Shown here: in pieces, positions 24,149 to 33,316 of the stretch
Layout of the letters: each line of letters opens with the position of its first letter
Numbering within the stretch: the first letter of the stretch is position 1
Notes under the pieces: generated by a model
Told to the model about the DNA's origin: nothing
The model's input: the letters and a program-made list of their open reading frames with translations, nothing else
The model's database searches: none
Made by a program: the position numbers and the translations under genes
From: Saccharibacillus nicotianae
GTDB taxonomy: Bacteria > Bacillota > Bacilli > Paenibacillales > Paenibacillaceae
Reading direction: 5' to 3'
Length of the DNA stretch: 64,000 nt
Assembly: GCF_042681745.1 (NCBI RefSeq)
Contig: NZ_JBHUGF010000010.1
Span: 372,001-436,000 of the forward strand

Positions 24149-25795
24149 ATGAATGTGATTCCGGAGAGCCTACCCGCGAATCAGCCGCTCGCTGAGCGGT
24201 ACATCAATGATTTTGCATCGGTAAGCAGTTTGTATAATATGAATGTCTCTGATCCACAAACATGGATCAAACGTGCAGAATGGCTGGATCAGAGTAAGGA
24301 CTCCCGAATCGAACGTGGAGCTTTAGTCGACTGCCTAACCATATATAACGGTAAGTACAATAATCATGAAGCTGTACAGCAATCTTTAGAAGCATTACGC
24401 ACAGATAAAGCGCTTGTTATGGTAGGTGGACAACAAAGTGGTCTATTTACAGGGCCATTGTTAGTCATTTACAAAGTGATTACATTGTTAGCGTCTGCGC
24501 GCGAAGCGTCACATCGTCTACAACGTCCTATCATACCTGTATTCTGGATAGCAGGTGAAGATCATGACTGGGATGAAGTGAATCATACGTATCTACCGGA
24601 TCAAGATGGAGCGGCTGTCAAAATTCGCTTAGATCATGAACGTGGTGGACATTCACCGGTGAGTCGTACATTTATTCAGGATCAGAATACCGAACATATT
24701 TTGAATCAATTCGAAAGTCTGTTACCAGATACTGAAAATAAAAATCAGTGGACACAGACATTACGAAATATTATGGAGCAAGCTACAGATTTGAGTAGTG
24801 CCTTTGCTGAACAATTAGGTCTTTTATTTGGCCGTTTTGGATTGGTGCTAATAGATTCAGATGATGCAGCTATTCGTCGTCTGGAAGTTCCAGTATTTCG
24901 TCAATTGATAGAACATAATGATCAACTGACTCAAGCTTATATGTCTGCTGCTGAGCAAGTGAGACAGTATGGATATGAAGAGCAAGCAACGGTAGATGAA
25001 GAAAGTGCTAATTTGTTCTATATTCATAGTGATGAAGTATATACCAACGAACGTTTGTTATTGTTCAAACGCAATGGGATGTTTACAGATCGTAAAGGAT
25101 TAGTTGTTTTCACCAAACAAGAATTGTTAGAGCTTTTAGAACAATATCCCGAACGATTTAGTAATAACGTATTAACCCGTCCTTTAATGCAAGATTCATT
25201 GTTCCCTGTACTTAGTACCATTTTGGGAACAGGCGAGATTGCGTACTGGGCGTTGACGAAGCAAGCATTTCCTGTTTTGAATCTGCAAATGCCTCCTATT
25301 GTTCCTAGAATGTTATTTACAATGGTGGAAGAAAAAGTTAAAATTTTGATGCAACAGTATCAATTAACATTTGATGATGTAAGACAACGTTTTGATGATA
25401 TTCGCCAGACCTGGTTAAGCGAGCAGGAAGATTATCATTTAGAAAAAAGATTCACTACATTCCGCGAGCAATTTCAACAATTGTATGCGCCTTTTGTAGA
25501 CTCTTTGCGTGAGATCGATCCTTCGTTGCCACATCTAGGCGAAACGACTCAACACAAAATTGATTTACAAATTGATTATTTGTATCGCAAAAGCCAGAAT
25601 GCGATAGCGCGTCAGCATCAGACTGGATTACAACGTTTGGATCGAATTGCGTATGCATTGTATCCGTTTGGCAAGCCACAGGAACGTACGATCAACAGCT
25701 ATTACTATCTTGGACGTTACGGAGAGCGCTGGATTGATCAATTGTTAACACTTGAACCTGATTTTAACGGTTCACATCGTCTTGTTTATTTATAA
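24149..25795 (+). CDS. bshC: Putative cysteine ligase BshC (bacillithiol synthesis)
   Basis: 548 aa, normal for the family; ATG with GAGGAGG upstream. BshC adds L-cysteine to glucosaminyl-malate in the last step of bacillithiol synthesis. Recognised by GGQQSGLFTGPLLVIYKVITL, FWIAGEDHDWDEVNH and TGEIAYWALTKQAFP, followed by a C-terminal coiled coil. It sits upstream of the division cluster, as yllA does in B. subtilis. Another gene (SAH hydrolase) lies between it and mraZ here. Transcribed from its own promoter, probably with the next gene 41 bases downstream. Confidence 0.95.
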   Translation: MNVIPESLPANQPLAERYINDFASVSSLYNMNVSDPQTWIKRAEWLDQSKDSRIERGALVDCLTIYNGKYNNHEAVQQSLEALRTDKALVMVGGQQSGLFTGPLLVIYKVITLLASAREASHRLQRPIIPVFWIAGEDHDWDEVNHTYLPDQDGAAVKIRLDHERGGHSPVSRTFIQDQNTEHILNQFESLLPDTENKNQWTQTLRNIMEQATDLSSAFAEQLGLLFGRFGLVLIDSDDAAIRRLEVPVFRQLIEHNDQLTQAYMSAAEQVRQYGYEEQATVDEESANLFYIHSDEVYTNERLLLFKRNGMFTDRKGLVVFTKQELLELLEQYPERFSNNVLTRPLMQDSLFPVLSTILGTGEIAYWALTKQAFPVLNLQMPPIVPRMLFTMVEEKVKILMQQYQLTFDDVRQRFDDIRQTWLSEQEDYHLEKRFTTFREQFQQLYAPFVDSLREIDPSLPHLGETTQHKIDLQIDYLYRKSQNAIARQHQTGLQRLDRIAYALYPFGKPQERTINSYYYLGRYGERWIDQLLTLEPDFNGSHRLVYL

Positions 25796-25836
25796 AAATA
25801 TATTATCTATTCCAACCAACAAAGGAGATCTGTACA

Positions 25837-27096
25837 ATGACATCATCTATTCAAACAAGTATTGTTGCCGATATGGCACTTGCTCCTGAGGGACATCTTA
25901 AAATTGATTGGGCATCTTCTCACATGCCGGTATTAAATCGTATTCGAGCAGAATTTGAAAGAGATTTACCTTTCAAAGGTTTGAATGTAACGATCTGTTT
26001 ACACTTGGAAGCTAAAACAGCTTATTTAGCTAAAGTTATCCAGGCCGGTGGAGCCAATGTGACTATTACAGGCAGCAATCCTTTGTCTACACAAGATGAT
26101 GTATGTGCAGCTTTGGTAGAAGACGGTATTACTGTATTTGCGAAATATAATCCAGGTGTAGAAGAATATAAAAGTTTGAACTTAAAAGCGCTAGAAGCGA
26201 AGCCTGATCTTATTATTGATGATGGTGGCGATCTCATTACTTTCTTATATGGAGAACGTCCTGATCTATTATCAACGATTCGTGGTGGAGCAGAAGAAAC
26301 AACGACCGGAATTATTCGTCTGAAAGCATTGCAAAAAGAAGGAACACTGAAAATTCCGATGGTTGCTGTAAATGATGCCTATTGTAAGCATTTATTCGAT
26401 AACCGTTATGGAACAGGTCAATCGGCTTTTGACGGTATTATTCGTACAACCAACTTGATTATTGCAGGTAAAACAGTTGTAGTAGTCGGTTATGGCTGGT
26501 GTGGTAAAGGTATAGCGATGCGTGCTAAAGGTTTGGGTGCGAATGTGATCGTAACCGAGGTAGATGCTATTAAGGCAGTAGAAGCACATATGGACGGCTT
26601 TGGTGTGATGCCGATGAATGAAGCTGCGAAGCATGGTGACTTCTTTATTACAGTAACAGGAAATAAAAGTGTTATCGCAGGCGAACATTATGATGTGATG
26701 AAAGATGGAGCCATTATTGCGAATGCAGGGCATTTTGATGTAGAAGCGAACAAACCTGATTTAGCAGCTCGTGCCGAATCGATTCGTACGGTTCGTAAAA
26801 ATATCGAAGAATACAAATTGACAGATGGACGCCGCATTTATCTCCTTGCTGAAGGGCGTCTGGTGAACTTGGGAGCAGCCGATGGTCATCCTGTTGAAAT
26901 TATGGATATGACTTTTGCTTTGCAAGCAGTAGGTCTTCGTTATGTGAGTGAACATTATGAGCAATTGGAAGCAGGAGTGATTAGTGTTCCTTATGAACTG
27001 GATGAGCAAGTGGCACGCTTCAAGTTAGAAAGTCTAGGTATTCATATTGATACATTAACAGAAGAGCAAAAATTATATTTAGATAGCTGGTCATAA
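25837..27096 (+). CDS. ahcY: S-adenosylhomocysteine hydrolase, short form
   Basis: 419 aa; ATG with AAAGGAG upstream. NAD-dependent enzyme that splits S-adenosylhomocysteine to adenosine and homocysteine. Catalytic elements are kept: His56 in CLHLEAKTA, DDGGD (128-132), EETTTG (153-158), and NDAYCKHLFDN with Lys184 and Asp188. The NAD site is VGYGWCGKG (218-226). It lacks the Lys/Tyr-bearing KPDHYRY tail that closes the NAD site in animal and proteobacterial enzymes and ends EEQKLYLDSWS, as in archaeal/Thermotoga-type proteins. Some of those act on S-inosylhomocysteine, so substrate is not certain. Homocysteine could feed cysteine supply for BshC. A terminator follows. Confidence 0.9.
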   Translation: MTSSIQTSIVADMALAPEGHLKIDWASSHMPVLNRIRAEFERDLPFKGLNVTICLHLEAKTAYLAKVIQAGGANVTITGSNPLSTQDDVCAALVEDGITVFAKYNPGVEEYKSLNLKALEAKPDLIIDDGGDLITFLYGERPDLLSTIRGGAEETTTGIIRLKALQKEGTLKIPMVAVNDAYCKHLFDNRYGTGQSAFDGIIRTTNLIIAGKTVVVVGYGWCGKGIAMRAKGLGANVIVTEVDAIKAVEAHMDGFGVMPMNEAAKHGDFFITVTGNKSVIAGEHYDVMKDGAIIANAGHFDVEANKPDLAARAESIRTVRKNIEEYKLTDGRRIYLLAEGRLVNLGAADGHPVEIMDMTFALQAVGLRYVSEHYEQLEAGVISVPYELDEQVARFKLESLGIHIDTLTEEQKLYLDSWS

Positions 27097-27144
27097 TATT
27101 TACCATTATTTAAAATTGTAAATAAAAAGTTACTCACGCATAAT

Positions 27145-27188
27145 AAAAAGGACTGATTTTTCCGATAAAGAGAAATCAGTCCTTTTTT
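27145..27188 (+). terminator. Terminator of ahcY
   Basis: A 15-bp stem (aaaaaggactgattt / aaatcagtccttttt) with a 13-base loop and T-run, before the mraZ promoter region. Confidence 0.93.
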
Positions 27189-27314
27189 GCGTCTATTTTT
27201 GCAAACGAATTGGCTGATTTACATAAAACAAAATTTTTCTGTATTTTTCTAAAAAAAAATGATATCAAAAAAGGATTTTGATTTTCTGCGTCGAATCTAT
27301 TATGCTTATGGTAG

Positions 27315-27349
27315 TGGTGGATAGTGGGACAAAGTGGGAGACTATGGTT
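27315..27349 (+). promoter_or_regulatory. MraZ box repeats ahead of mraZ
   Basis: Four TGGnn blocks with a strict 10-base period: TGGTG (27315), TGGGA (27325), TGGGA (27335), TGGTT (27345). This matches the known MraZ operator (TGGGN repeats separated by 5 bases). It lies just upstream of the mraZ start, so autoregulation of the cluster is expected. A possible promoter (TTGATT 27278, TATGCT 27301) lies immediately upstream. Confidence 0.8.
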
Positions 27350-27367
27350 AAGAGGAGTGAAACGTCA

Positions 27368-27805
27368 ATGTTTATGGGAGAATTTCAACATAGCATTGAT
27401 GAAAAAGGTCGGATTATTATTCCTTCCAAATTTCGTGAACAACTCGGAACTTCTTTTGTAGTCACCCGCGGCTTGGATCATTGTCTATTCGTCTATCCTA
27501 TGGAGGAGTGGTCCCTCCTTGAGCAAAAGCTCAAATCTCTACCGCTGATGAAAGCGGATGCCCGCGCATTTAGTCGTTTTTTCTTCTCCGGTGCGACCGA
27601 AGTCGAATGGGACAAGCAGGGCAGAGTCAATCTGCCGGGAAATTTACGGCAGTACGCCAAACTCGAAAAAGAGTGTGTTATTATTGGCGTTTCCAATCGG
27701 GTAGAGATTTGGAGTAAAGAAACATGGTCAGAGTATTATGATACTTCTGAACAATCTTTTAATGAAATTGCAGAAAAGCTGGTTGATTTTGATTTCGACC
27801 TGTAA
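27368..27805 (+). CDS. mraZ: Transcriptional regulator MraZ
   Basis: 145 aa from the ATG at 27368 (MFMGEFQHSIDEKGRIIIPSKF), with GGAG about 11 bases upstream. The frame opens 90 bases earlier, but that stretch holds the operator repeats. Two SpoVT/AbrB-like DxxGR repeats are present (SIDEKGRIIIPSKFRE and EWDKQGRVNLPGNLR), the MraZ hallmark. It forms a ring that binds TGGGN repeats and represses the division and cell-wall cluster in species studied. First gene of that cluster. Confidence 0.96.
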   Translation: MFMGEFQHSIDEKGRIIIPSKFREQLGTSFVVTRGLDHCLFVYPMEEWSLLEQKLKSLPLMKADARAFSRFFFSGATEVEWDKQGRVNLPGNLRQYAKLEKECVIIGVSNRVEIWSKETWSEYYDTSEQSFNEIAEKLVDFDFDL

Positions 27806-27825
27806 TCGTCCGGGAGGTTTACATC

Positions 27826-28791
27826 TTGTTTCATCACATCACAGTATTAAAAGAAGAAGCGACAAAAGCACTTCAGGTTAAGCCTGATGGTATTTACGTG
27901 GACTGCACACTCGGGGGAGCTGGTCATAGTTCAGTTATTGCTGCTGAACTTGGAGCAGGCGGAAGACTAATAGCTTTTGATCAAGACGATACGGCACTTG
28001 CCAATGCGAAAACAGTACTTGCACCTTATGAAGATCGTGTAACGTTGATCAAAAGCAATTTCCGTCAATTGGAAGAGTCGCTATTGGCAGCAGGAGTACC
28101 GGTCAAAGATGGAGTTCCGCAAGTAGATGGTATTTTGTTCGATCTTGGTGTTTCTTCACCTCAATTCGACGACGGTGACAGAGGATTCAGCTATAACCAT
28201 GATGCAACGTTGGATATGAGAATGGATCAATCTGCCGAACTCACAGCCAAAACTATAGTGAATACCTGGCCGGAAGAAGAAATCGCCCGCATTTTATATC
28301 GATATGGGGAAGAAAAATTTTCAAGACGGATTGCTAAAGTGATCGTTGCCAAGCGAAGTATCCAGCCGATTGAAACAACGGGGGAACTGGCTGAACTTGT
28401 CAAAGAAGGCATTCCAGCAGCAGCAAGAAGAACAGGGGGACATCCTGCGAAACGGAGTTTTCAAGCACTTCGTATTGCTGTAAACGATGAATTAGGTGCT
28501 TTTGAAGAAGCTCTTCATCAAGCAGTACGTTGTCTAGCACCTGGGGGAAGAGCAGCAGTTATTACGTTTCATTCGTTAGAAGATCGTATTTGCAAACAGA
28601 TTTTTGCAGAATACGTAGAAAAAAACGTCTCACCACCTGGTTTTCCAGTCTATGTTAGTACTGGTGGAGAACTGAAATTGATCAATCGCAAACCAATCCT
28701 TCCTTCGGAAGAAGAATTGGAAGAGAATTCGCGTGCAAGGTCGGCTAAATTGCGTGTTGCCGAAAAGGTGGATAAACAAACGAAAACTTAA
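27826..28791 (+). CDS. rsmH: 16S rRNA (cytosine(1402)-N4)-methyltransferase RsmH
   Basis: 321 aa; TTG start with GGGAGG upstream. The SAM-binding motif is YVDCTLGGAGHS (24-35), followed by LIAFDQDDTALANA, ILFDLGVSSPQFD and KRSFQALRIAVNDEL, all diagnostic for RsmH/MraW. It methylates N4 of C1402 in the ribosomal P-site. It follows mraZ by 20 bases and is the standard second gene of the cluster. Confidence 0.97.
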   Translation: MFHHITVLKEEATKALQVKPDGIYVDCTLGGAGHSSVIAAELGAGGRLIAFDQDDTALANAKTVLAPYEDRVTLIKSNFRQLEESLLAAGVPVKDGVPQVDGILFDLGVSSPQFDDGDRGFSYNHDATLDMRMDQSAELTAKTIVNTWPEEEIARILYRYGEEKFSRRIAKVIVAKRSIQPIETTGELAELVKEGIPAAARRTGGHPAKRSFQALRIAVNDELGAFEEALHQAVRCLAPGGRAAVITFHSLEDRICKQIFAEYVEKNVSPPGFPVYVSTGGELKLINRKPILPSEEELEENSRARSAKLRVAEKVDKQTKT

Positions 28792-28809
28792 TTTAGAGGA
28801 GACGGATCA

Positions 28810-29226
28810 ATGGCTTATACGCGCGGCAATCTAGCTGTCAAAGAACAATCGGCTGAAAAATCTGCTCAACGATATCGTGAGACTACTAAGGTAGTTTTAC
28901 GTCGTAGCGCACTTCCAACGAAAGAAAAGCTGCTTTATTTGATGACTATCATTTTTTGTGCGACAGTAGCAAGTGTAATTGTTTTTCAATATGCACATAT
29001 CTATGAAGTGAATAAAAATATTCAAAGTATGGATAGTGAAACGGCAAGTATTGAAAAGCAAACAACACAAAATGAAATACGTAAATATTCATTACAAGAT
29101 CAAATTGTTGAACGTGCCACTGCTCTAGGTTACATAGAGCCTACGGATACAGCTCCGATTCAAGTATCCCGGGTAAAGGGAACAGAAGCAACAACCTCGA
29201 CGACGGATGAGACACAAGGCAAGTAA
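28810..29226 (+). CDS. ftsL: Cell division protein FtsL
   Basis: 138 aa; ATG with GAGGAG upstream. A basic cytosolic N-terminus, one membrane segment (LLYLMTIIFCATVASVIVFQ, ~41-60), and an extracellular coiled coil (VNKNIQSMDSETASIEKQ). Sequence is poorly conserved, but topology, size and place between rsmH and pbpB identify it. It forms the FtsL-DivIC-DivIB complex that activates septal peptidoglycan synthesis. A Thr/Ser-rich C-terminus is present. Confidence 0.9.
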   Translation: MAYTRGNLAVKEQSAEKSAQRYRETTKVVLRRSALPTKEKLLYLMTIIFCATVASVIVFQYAHIYEVNKNIQSMDSETASIEKQTTQNEIRKYSLQDQIVERATALGYIEPTDTAPIQVSRVKGTEATTSTTDETQGK

Positions 29227-29242
29227 AACGGGGGAAACAACA

Positions 29243-31717
29243 GTGAATAAGAGAATAAAACTTCGTACTTTATTTATAGGGGGATGTATTACCCTCTTTT
29301 TTGCTGTACTGATTATTAAAGTATTCTGGCTACAAGTGGTTCAAACAGGTCGTTGGACGGACAAAGCTATTACACAATGGACAGCTAACAGCAATATTTC
29401 AGCTAAACGTGGTACGATTACAGACCGTAATGGTAATGATCTAGCGATGGATGCTCCGGCTTATAATGTTGCCCTTAATCCTAAAATTATTGCTGAGTAT
29501 GGGATTAAAGGCGATGTTGTAAGCCAGCTTCATGCTATTCTGGGTACAGATGAAGCAGAAATTGAAAAGCAAGCCACTTCTGTTATGACTACTAAACAAA
29601 ATACAACAGTGTTGCGTACATGGCGTGAACTCAATTCAGGTGGTCGTTTAATCGATCAAGAAAAAGCTGATCAAATCAATGCTTTTATCAAACAGTTGAA
29701 AGAAAAAACTGGTCAAAAATGGGATGTCGGTGTGTATTTAAGTGCTGATTCCAAACGCTTTTATCCTAAAAATGAATTAGCAGCTCATGTTATTGGTTAT
29801 ACGAATAAAGATGGTAATGCTGTTGCAGGAATTGAAGCGTATTATGATGAAAAGCTTAAAGGGACAGATGGTCATATTCAATACCTGCGTGATAAACAGG
29901 GTGATAAATTACCTGATTCCAAAGATGTTTATACGCCTGCCAAAAATGGAGATAATCTAACGTTAACGATTGATGAGACGATTCAGTATTATATTGAACA
30001 AGCGATGAAAGATGCTTATGAACAATTAAAACCTGAAAGTATCACTGTAATTGCAGCAGATCCTAATACGATGGAAATTCTAGGTATGGCAAATATGCCA
30101 ACTTTTAATCCTAATAAGTTTAACGAAGTGACCAATCCAATTGATTTCCGTAATCTGGCTGTTAAAGCGATCTATGAACCAGGTTCAACGTTTAAGATCG
30201 TAACTCTTTCTGGAGCAGTCCAAGAAAATCTGTTTAACCCCAATGCAACGTATCAATCAGGTTCTATTCAAGTAGGACGGACAACACTACATGACTTGAA
30301 TCATAGCGGATGGGGAACGATTAGTTACTTAGAAGGTCTAAAGCGTTCAAGTAATGTAGCTTTTGTTAATCTTGGTTATAAGATGCTGGGTGCAGAACGT
30401 TTGCGTAAATATATTGATGCTTTTGGATTTGGAGAACAGACAGGAATAGAATTGCCTGGAGAAGCTAAAGGTGCTATTACTTTCCACCCGAATATCCCGA
30501 CAGAAGTAGCAACCGCTGCTTACGGGCATGGGTTGGTACAGGTGACACCGATTCAACAGTTAGCCGCTATTTCCGCAGTAGCTAATGGTGGTAAATTGTT
30601 AACACCACATCTAGTCAAATCGATTACTGATCCCAATACAGGAGTCACTGAAAATACACAGACTAAAGTCGTTCGTCAAGTGATTGACCCGGCTACTTCT
30701 GAAAAAGTACGTGGTTATCTGGAACAGGTCGTTTCGGATCAAGACATTGGAACAGGTCGCCATGCGTATATTGATGGTTATCGTGTTGCAGGTAAAACAG
30801 GTACTGCTGTTAAAGTTATCAATGGTAAGTATGACTATACGAAGCAAGTGGTATCTTTTGTAGGATTTGCACCTGCTAATGATCCTAAGATCGCTATGAT
30901 CGTAGTGATTGACCAACCGTCAGATTCGAAACTAGGCGGAGGTACAGCAGCCGCTCCTGTATTTAAAAAGATAGTGAGCCAGGTGTTGCCTTATATGGGT
31001 ATTTCTAAAGTCTTTGACGATGGTGAAACCAAACCTAAAGCAGAGGTAGCTTCTAAAAAACTAATGGCTTCCTATACTGCTCCTACACTTACAGGTAAAA
31101 TACTTGCAGATGCGAAGAAAAAATTGCTTGCAGATGGTATTTCATATACAACTGTGGGTTCAGGCAATAAAGTAGTCAAACAGTATCCAGCAAGTGGAGC
31201 AGCAATGACAGGTGGACAAACGATTTATTTGATGACAGAAGATCCAACCAAAATGAGTATTCCTGATCTAAAAGGAGAATCATTGCGTGATGCATTACAA
31301 ATTCTATCGCTGATGAAAGTAGAAGTGACAGCGACAGGTGAAGGATATGTATCTGAACAAGTAGAGTCTTCCAGTGGTGGTAGACGATCTGTAACGCTTA
31401 CTCTTAAATCTGCTCGAGCAACAGTAACAGGTGTAGATGATACAGAAGAAGATTCAGCAACATCGGATGAAGCAAGTAAGCCGAAAGACGGAGAAACTGA
31501 AGGTAAAGAATCTTCAGAAGAAGCTTCAACAGACAAATCTACTTCTACTGATCCCAAGTCTACGGAATCCAAAGATTCAACGACTTCAGATACCCAAACA
31601 GACTCAAGTACTTCCACAGAAGGTAAAACGGATAGTAGTACATCCAAAAATAGTACTAATCAAAATCCAACCAGTAGTCTGGAAATTCCAGAACCTACAG
31701 GTGCGCCTACGAATTAA
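29243..31717 (+). CDS. pbpB: Septal penicillin-binding protein 2B with PASTA domains
   Basis: 824 aa from the GTG at 29243 (GGGGGA seven bases upstream); the frame opens earlier, inside ftsL. Layout: one membrane anchor (TLFIGGCITLFFAVLIIKVF), class B dimerisation domain (RGTITDRNGNDLAMDAP), and transpeptidase domain with Ser315 (EPGSTFKI), SSN 369-371 and KTG 518-520. Two PASTA domains follow (~600-720). A ~90-residue Ser/Thr/Asp/Glu/Lys tail without structure follows them. Two PASTA domains indicate PBP2B rather than the sporulation paralogue SpoVD, which has one. It makes septal cross-links. No second PBP gene follows. Confidence 0.93.
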   Translation: MNKRIKLRTLFIGGCITLFFAVLIIKVFWLQVVQTGRWTDKAITQWTANSNISAKRGTITDRNGNDLAMDAPAYNVALNPKIIAEYGIKGDVVSQLHAILGTDEAEIEKQATSVMTTKQNTTVLRTWRELNSGGRLIDQEKADQINAFIKQLKEKTGQKWDVGVYLSADSKRFYPKNELAAHVIGYTNKDGNAVAGIEAYYDEKLKGTDGHIQYLRDKQGDKLPDSKDVYTPAKNGDNLTLTIDETIQYYIEQAMKDAYEQLKPESITVIAADPNTMEILGMANMPTFNPNKFNEVTNPIDFRNLAVKAIYEPGSTFKIVTLSGAVQENLFNPNATYQSGSIQVGRTTLHDLNHSGWGTISYLEGLKRSSNVAFVNLGYKMLGAERLRKYIDAFGFGEQTGIELPGEAKGAITFHPNIPTEVATAAYGHGLVQVTPIQQLAAISAVANGGKLLTPHLVKSITDPNTGVTENTQTKVVRQVIDPATSEKVRGYLEQVVSDQDIGTGRHAYIDGYRVAGKTGTAVKVINGKYDYTKQVVSFVGFAPANDPKIAMIVVIDQPSDSKLGGGTAAAPVFKKIVSQVLPYMGISKVFDDGETKPKAEVASKKLMASYTAPTLTGKILADAKKKLLADGISYTTVGSGNKVVKQYPASGAAMTGGQTIYLMTEDPTKMSIPDLKGESLRDALQILSLMKVEVTATGEGYVSEQVESSSGGRRSVTLTLKSARATVTGVDDTEEDSATSDEASKPKDGETEGKESSEEASTDKSTSTDPKSTESKDSTTSDTQTDSSTSTEGKTDSSTSKNSTNQNPTSSLEIPEPTGAPTN

Positions 31718-31727
31718 TGTAATTTAC

Positions 31728-31798
31728 GATCACCCGGCATAATCAGAAAAGATAGAGTGAAACTGGCTCTATCTTTTGTCTGCTATATGTCGGGTATC
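31728..31798 (+). other. Nested stem-loop between pbpB and murE
   Basis: An outer stem (gat-acccggcata / tatgtcgggtatc, one bulge, one G-U) encloses an inner 11-bp stem (aaaagatagag / ctctatctttt). The inner hairpin ends in TTTT followed by g, so it is at best a weak terminator. It fills most of the gap where spoVD lies in spore-forming relatives. Confidence 0.6.
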
Positions 31799-31828
31799 GT
31801 TATTAATATTTAGAAAAGAGGTAAAACT

Positions 31829-33316
31829 ATGCTTTTGTCAGAAGCAGCACATCTGCTGATCACATCTCAAGTGCTCGGTGATGTTCACACAAAAATATCT
31901 GGTATGGAGATTGATTCTCGCCAAGTGAAATCGGGTGATCTGTTTATCTGTCTGCCTGGTTTTACAGTAGATGGACATGATTATGCCGCTCAAGCTATTC
32001 AGAAAGGTGCTAGTGCATTAGTAGTAGAACGTCAACTTGAATTAGATATTCCGCAATTGATCGTTAGTAGTTGTCGTCATGCGATGGCTGTATTATCTGA
32101 TCATTTTTTTGAATATCCAAGTAGAACGTTAAATATGATCGGAATTACAGGAACAAATGGCAAAACCACAACTTCTTATCTGATTGAGCGTATTATGAAT
32201 GATGCACATATTAATACAGGATTGATTGGCACTATCGAGATGCGATATAACGGCACAGCAACGCCTATGCCTCGTACCACACCTGAAGCGTTAGAATTAC
32301 AACGTTTGTTACATGAAATGGTGCAATCAGATGTGAAAAGTTGTGTGATGGAAGTGTCTTCTCACGCTTTAGAGCAAGGAAGAGTGAAAGGGACAGATTA
32401 CCGTACAGCTATTTTTACAAATATAAGTCAAGACCATCTGGATTATCATGAGACGATGGAAGAGTACATTGCAGCCAAAGGGCTGTTTTTTGCACGTTTG
32501 GGGAACCGTTACGAAATAGATCCTACAAAGCGTAAATATGCTGTTTTGAACAACGACGATCCTGCTGCTGAATATTTCCGTAAAATTACGGCTGCAGATG
32601 TGATTACATATGGAGTCGATCATCCTGCTGATGTACATGCTTCACAGATCAGAATTACATCGCAAGGCACGACGTTCCAAGTGGATACTTTTAAAGGCAA
32701 TACAGAGATCACACTAAAAATGGTTGGTAAATTTAATGTTTATAATGCATTAGCAGCGATTACAGCTGCTCTTATTGAGAATATTCCGTTAGAACACATA
32801 AAGTCTAGTCTTGAACAGATTGCTGGTGTAGATGGGCGTGTAGAGTCTGTAGATGGAGGTCAACCTTTTGCTGTGATCGTAGATTACGCTCATACCCCGG
32901 ATGGATTGGAAAATGTATTGCGTACTATCAATGAATTTGCAGAAGGAAATATTATCACTGTCTTTGGTTGTGGTGGTGATCGTGATCGTACCAAACGGCC
33001 TTTAATGGGACAGATTGCTGCTAAGTACAGTGATTATGTATTTATCACTTCAGATAATCCGCGTACAGAAGATCCAGCCGCTATTCTTACAGATATTCAA
33101 AAAGGACTAGAAGAACAACAGGTTGCTACAGACAAATACGAATGTATTGTTGATCGCAGACAAGCGATTGAAAAAGCGGTTGAAATGGCGAAGCCAGGAG
33201 ATGTAGTATTGATTGCGGGCAAAGGTCATGAGACGTATCAGATTATTGGTCAACAGACGTTAGATTTTGATGATCGTTTGGTAGCTAAAGAAGCGATAAG
33301 GGGTCTTTACAAGTGA
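31829..33316 (+). CDS. murE: UDP-MurNAc-tripeptide synthetase MurE (meso-DAP adding)
   Basis: 495 aa; ATG with AAAGAGG upstream. Mur ligase with the ATP loop GITGTNGKTTTSYL, the central domain (EVSSHALEQGRVKGTDY, TNISQDHLDYH) and the C-terminal domain. The motif DNPR (409-412, in SDNPRTEDP) marks meso-diaminopimelate as the amino acid added, so the wall is A1-gamma type as in Bacillus. The stop overlaps the murF start by four bases. Confidence 0.96.
   Translation: MLLSEAAHLLITSQVLGDVHTKISGMEIDSRQVKSGDLFICLPGFTVDGHDYAAQAIQKGASALVVERQLELDIPQLIVSSCRHAMAVLSDHFFEYPSRTLNMIGITGTNGKTTTSYLIERIMNDAHINTGLIGTIEMRYNGTATPMPRTTPEALELQRLLHEMVQSDVKSCVMEVSSHALEQGRVKGTDYRTAIFTNISQDHLDYHETMEEYIAAKGLFFARLGNRYEIDPTKRKYAVLNNDDPAAEYFRKITAADVITYGVDHPADVHASQIRITSQGTTFQVDTFKGNTEITLKMVGKFNVYNALAAITAALIENIPLEHIKSSLEQIAGVDGRVESVDGGQPFAVIVDYAHTPDGLENVLRTINEFAEGNIITVFGCGGDRDRTKRPLMGQIAAKYSDYVFITSDNPRTEDPAAILTDIQKGLEEQQVATDKYECIVDRRQAIEKAVEMAKPGDVVLIAGKGHETYQIIGQQTLDFDDRLVAKEAIRGLYK

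Noticed and set aside
31225..31742. 140-codon reverse and 101-codon forward ORFs over the pbpB tail
   Set aside because: Both arise from the low-complexity Ser/Thr/Glu codons; no ribosome sites.
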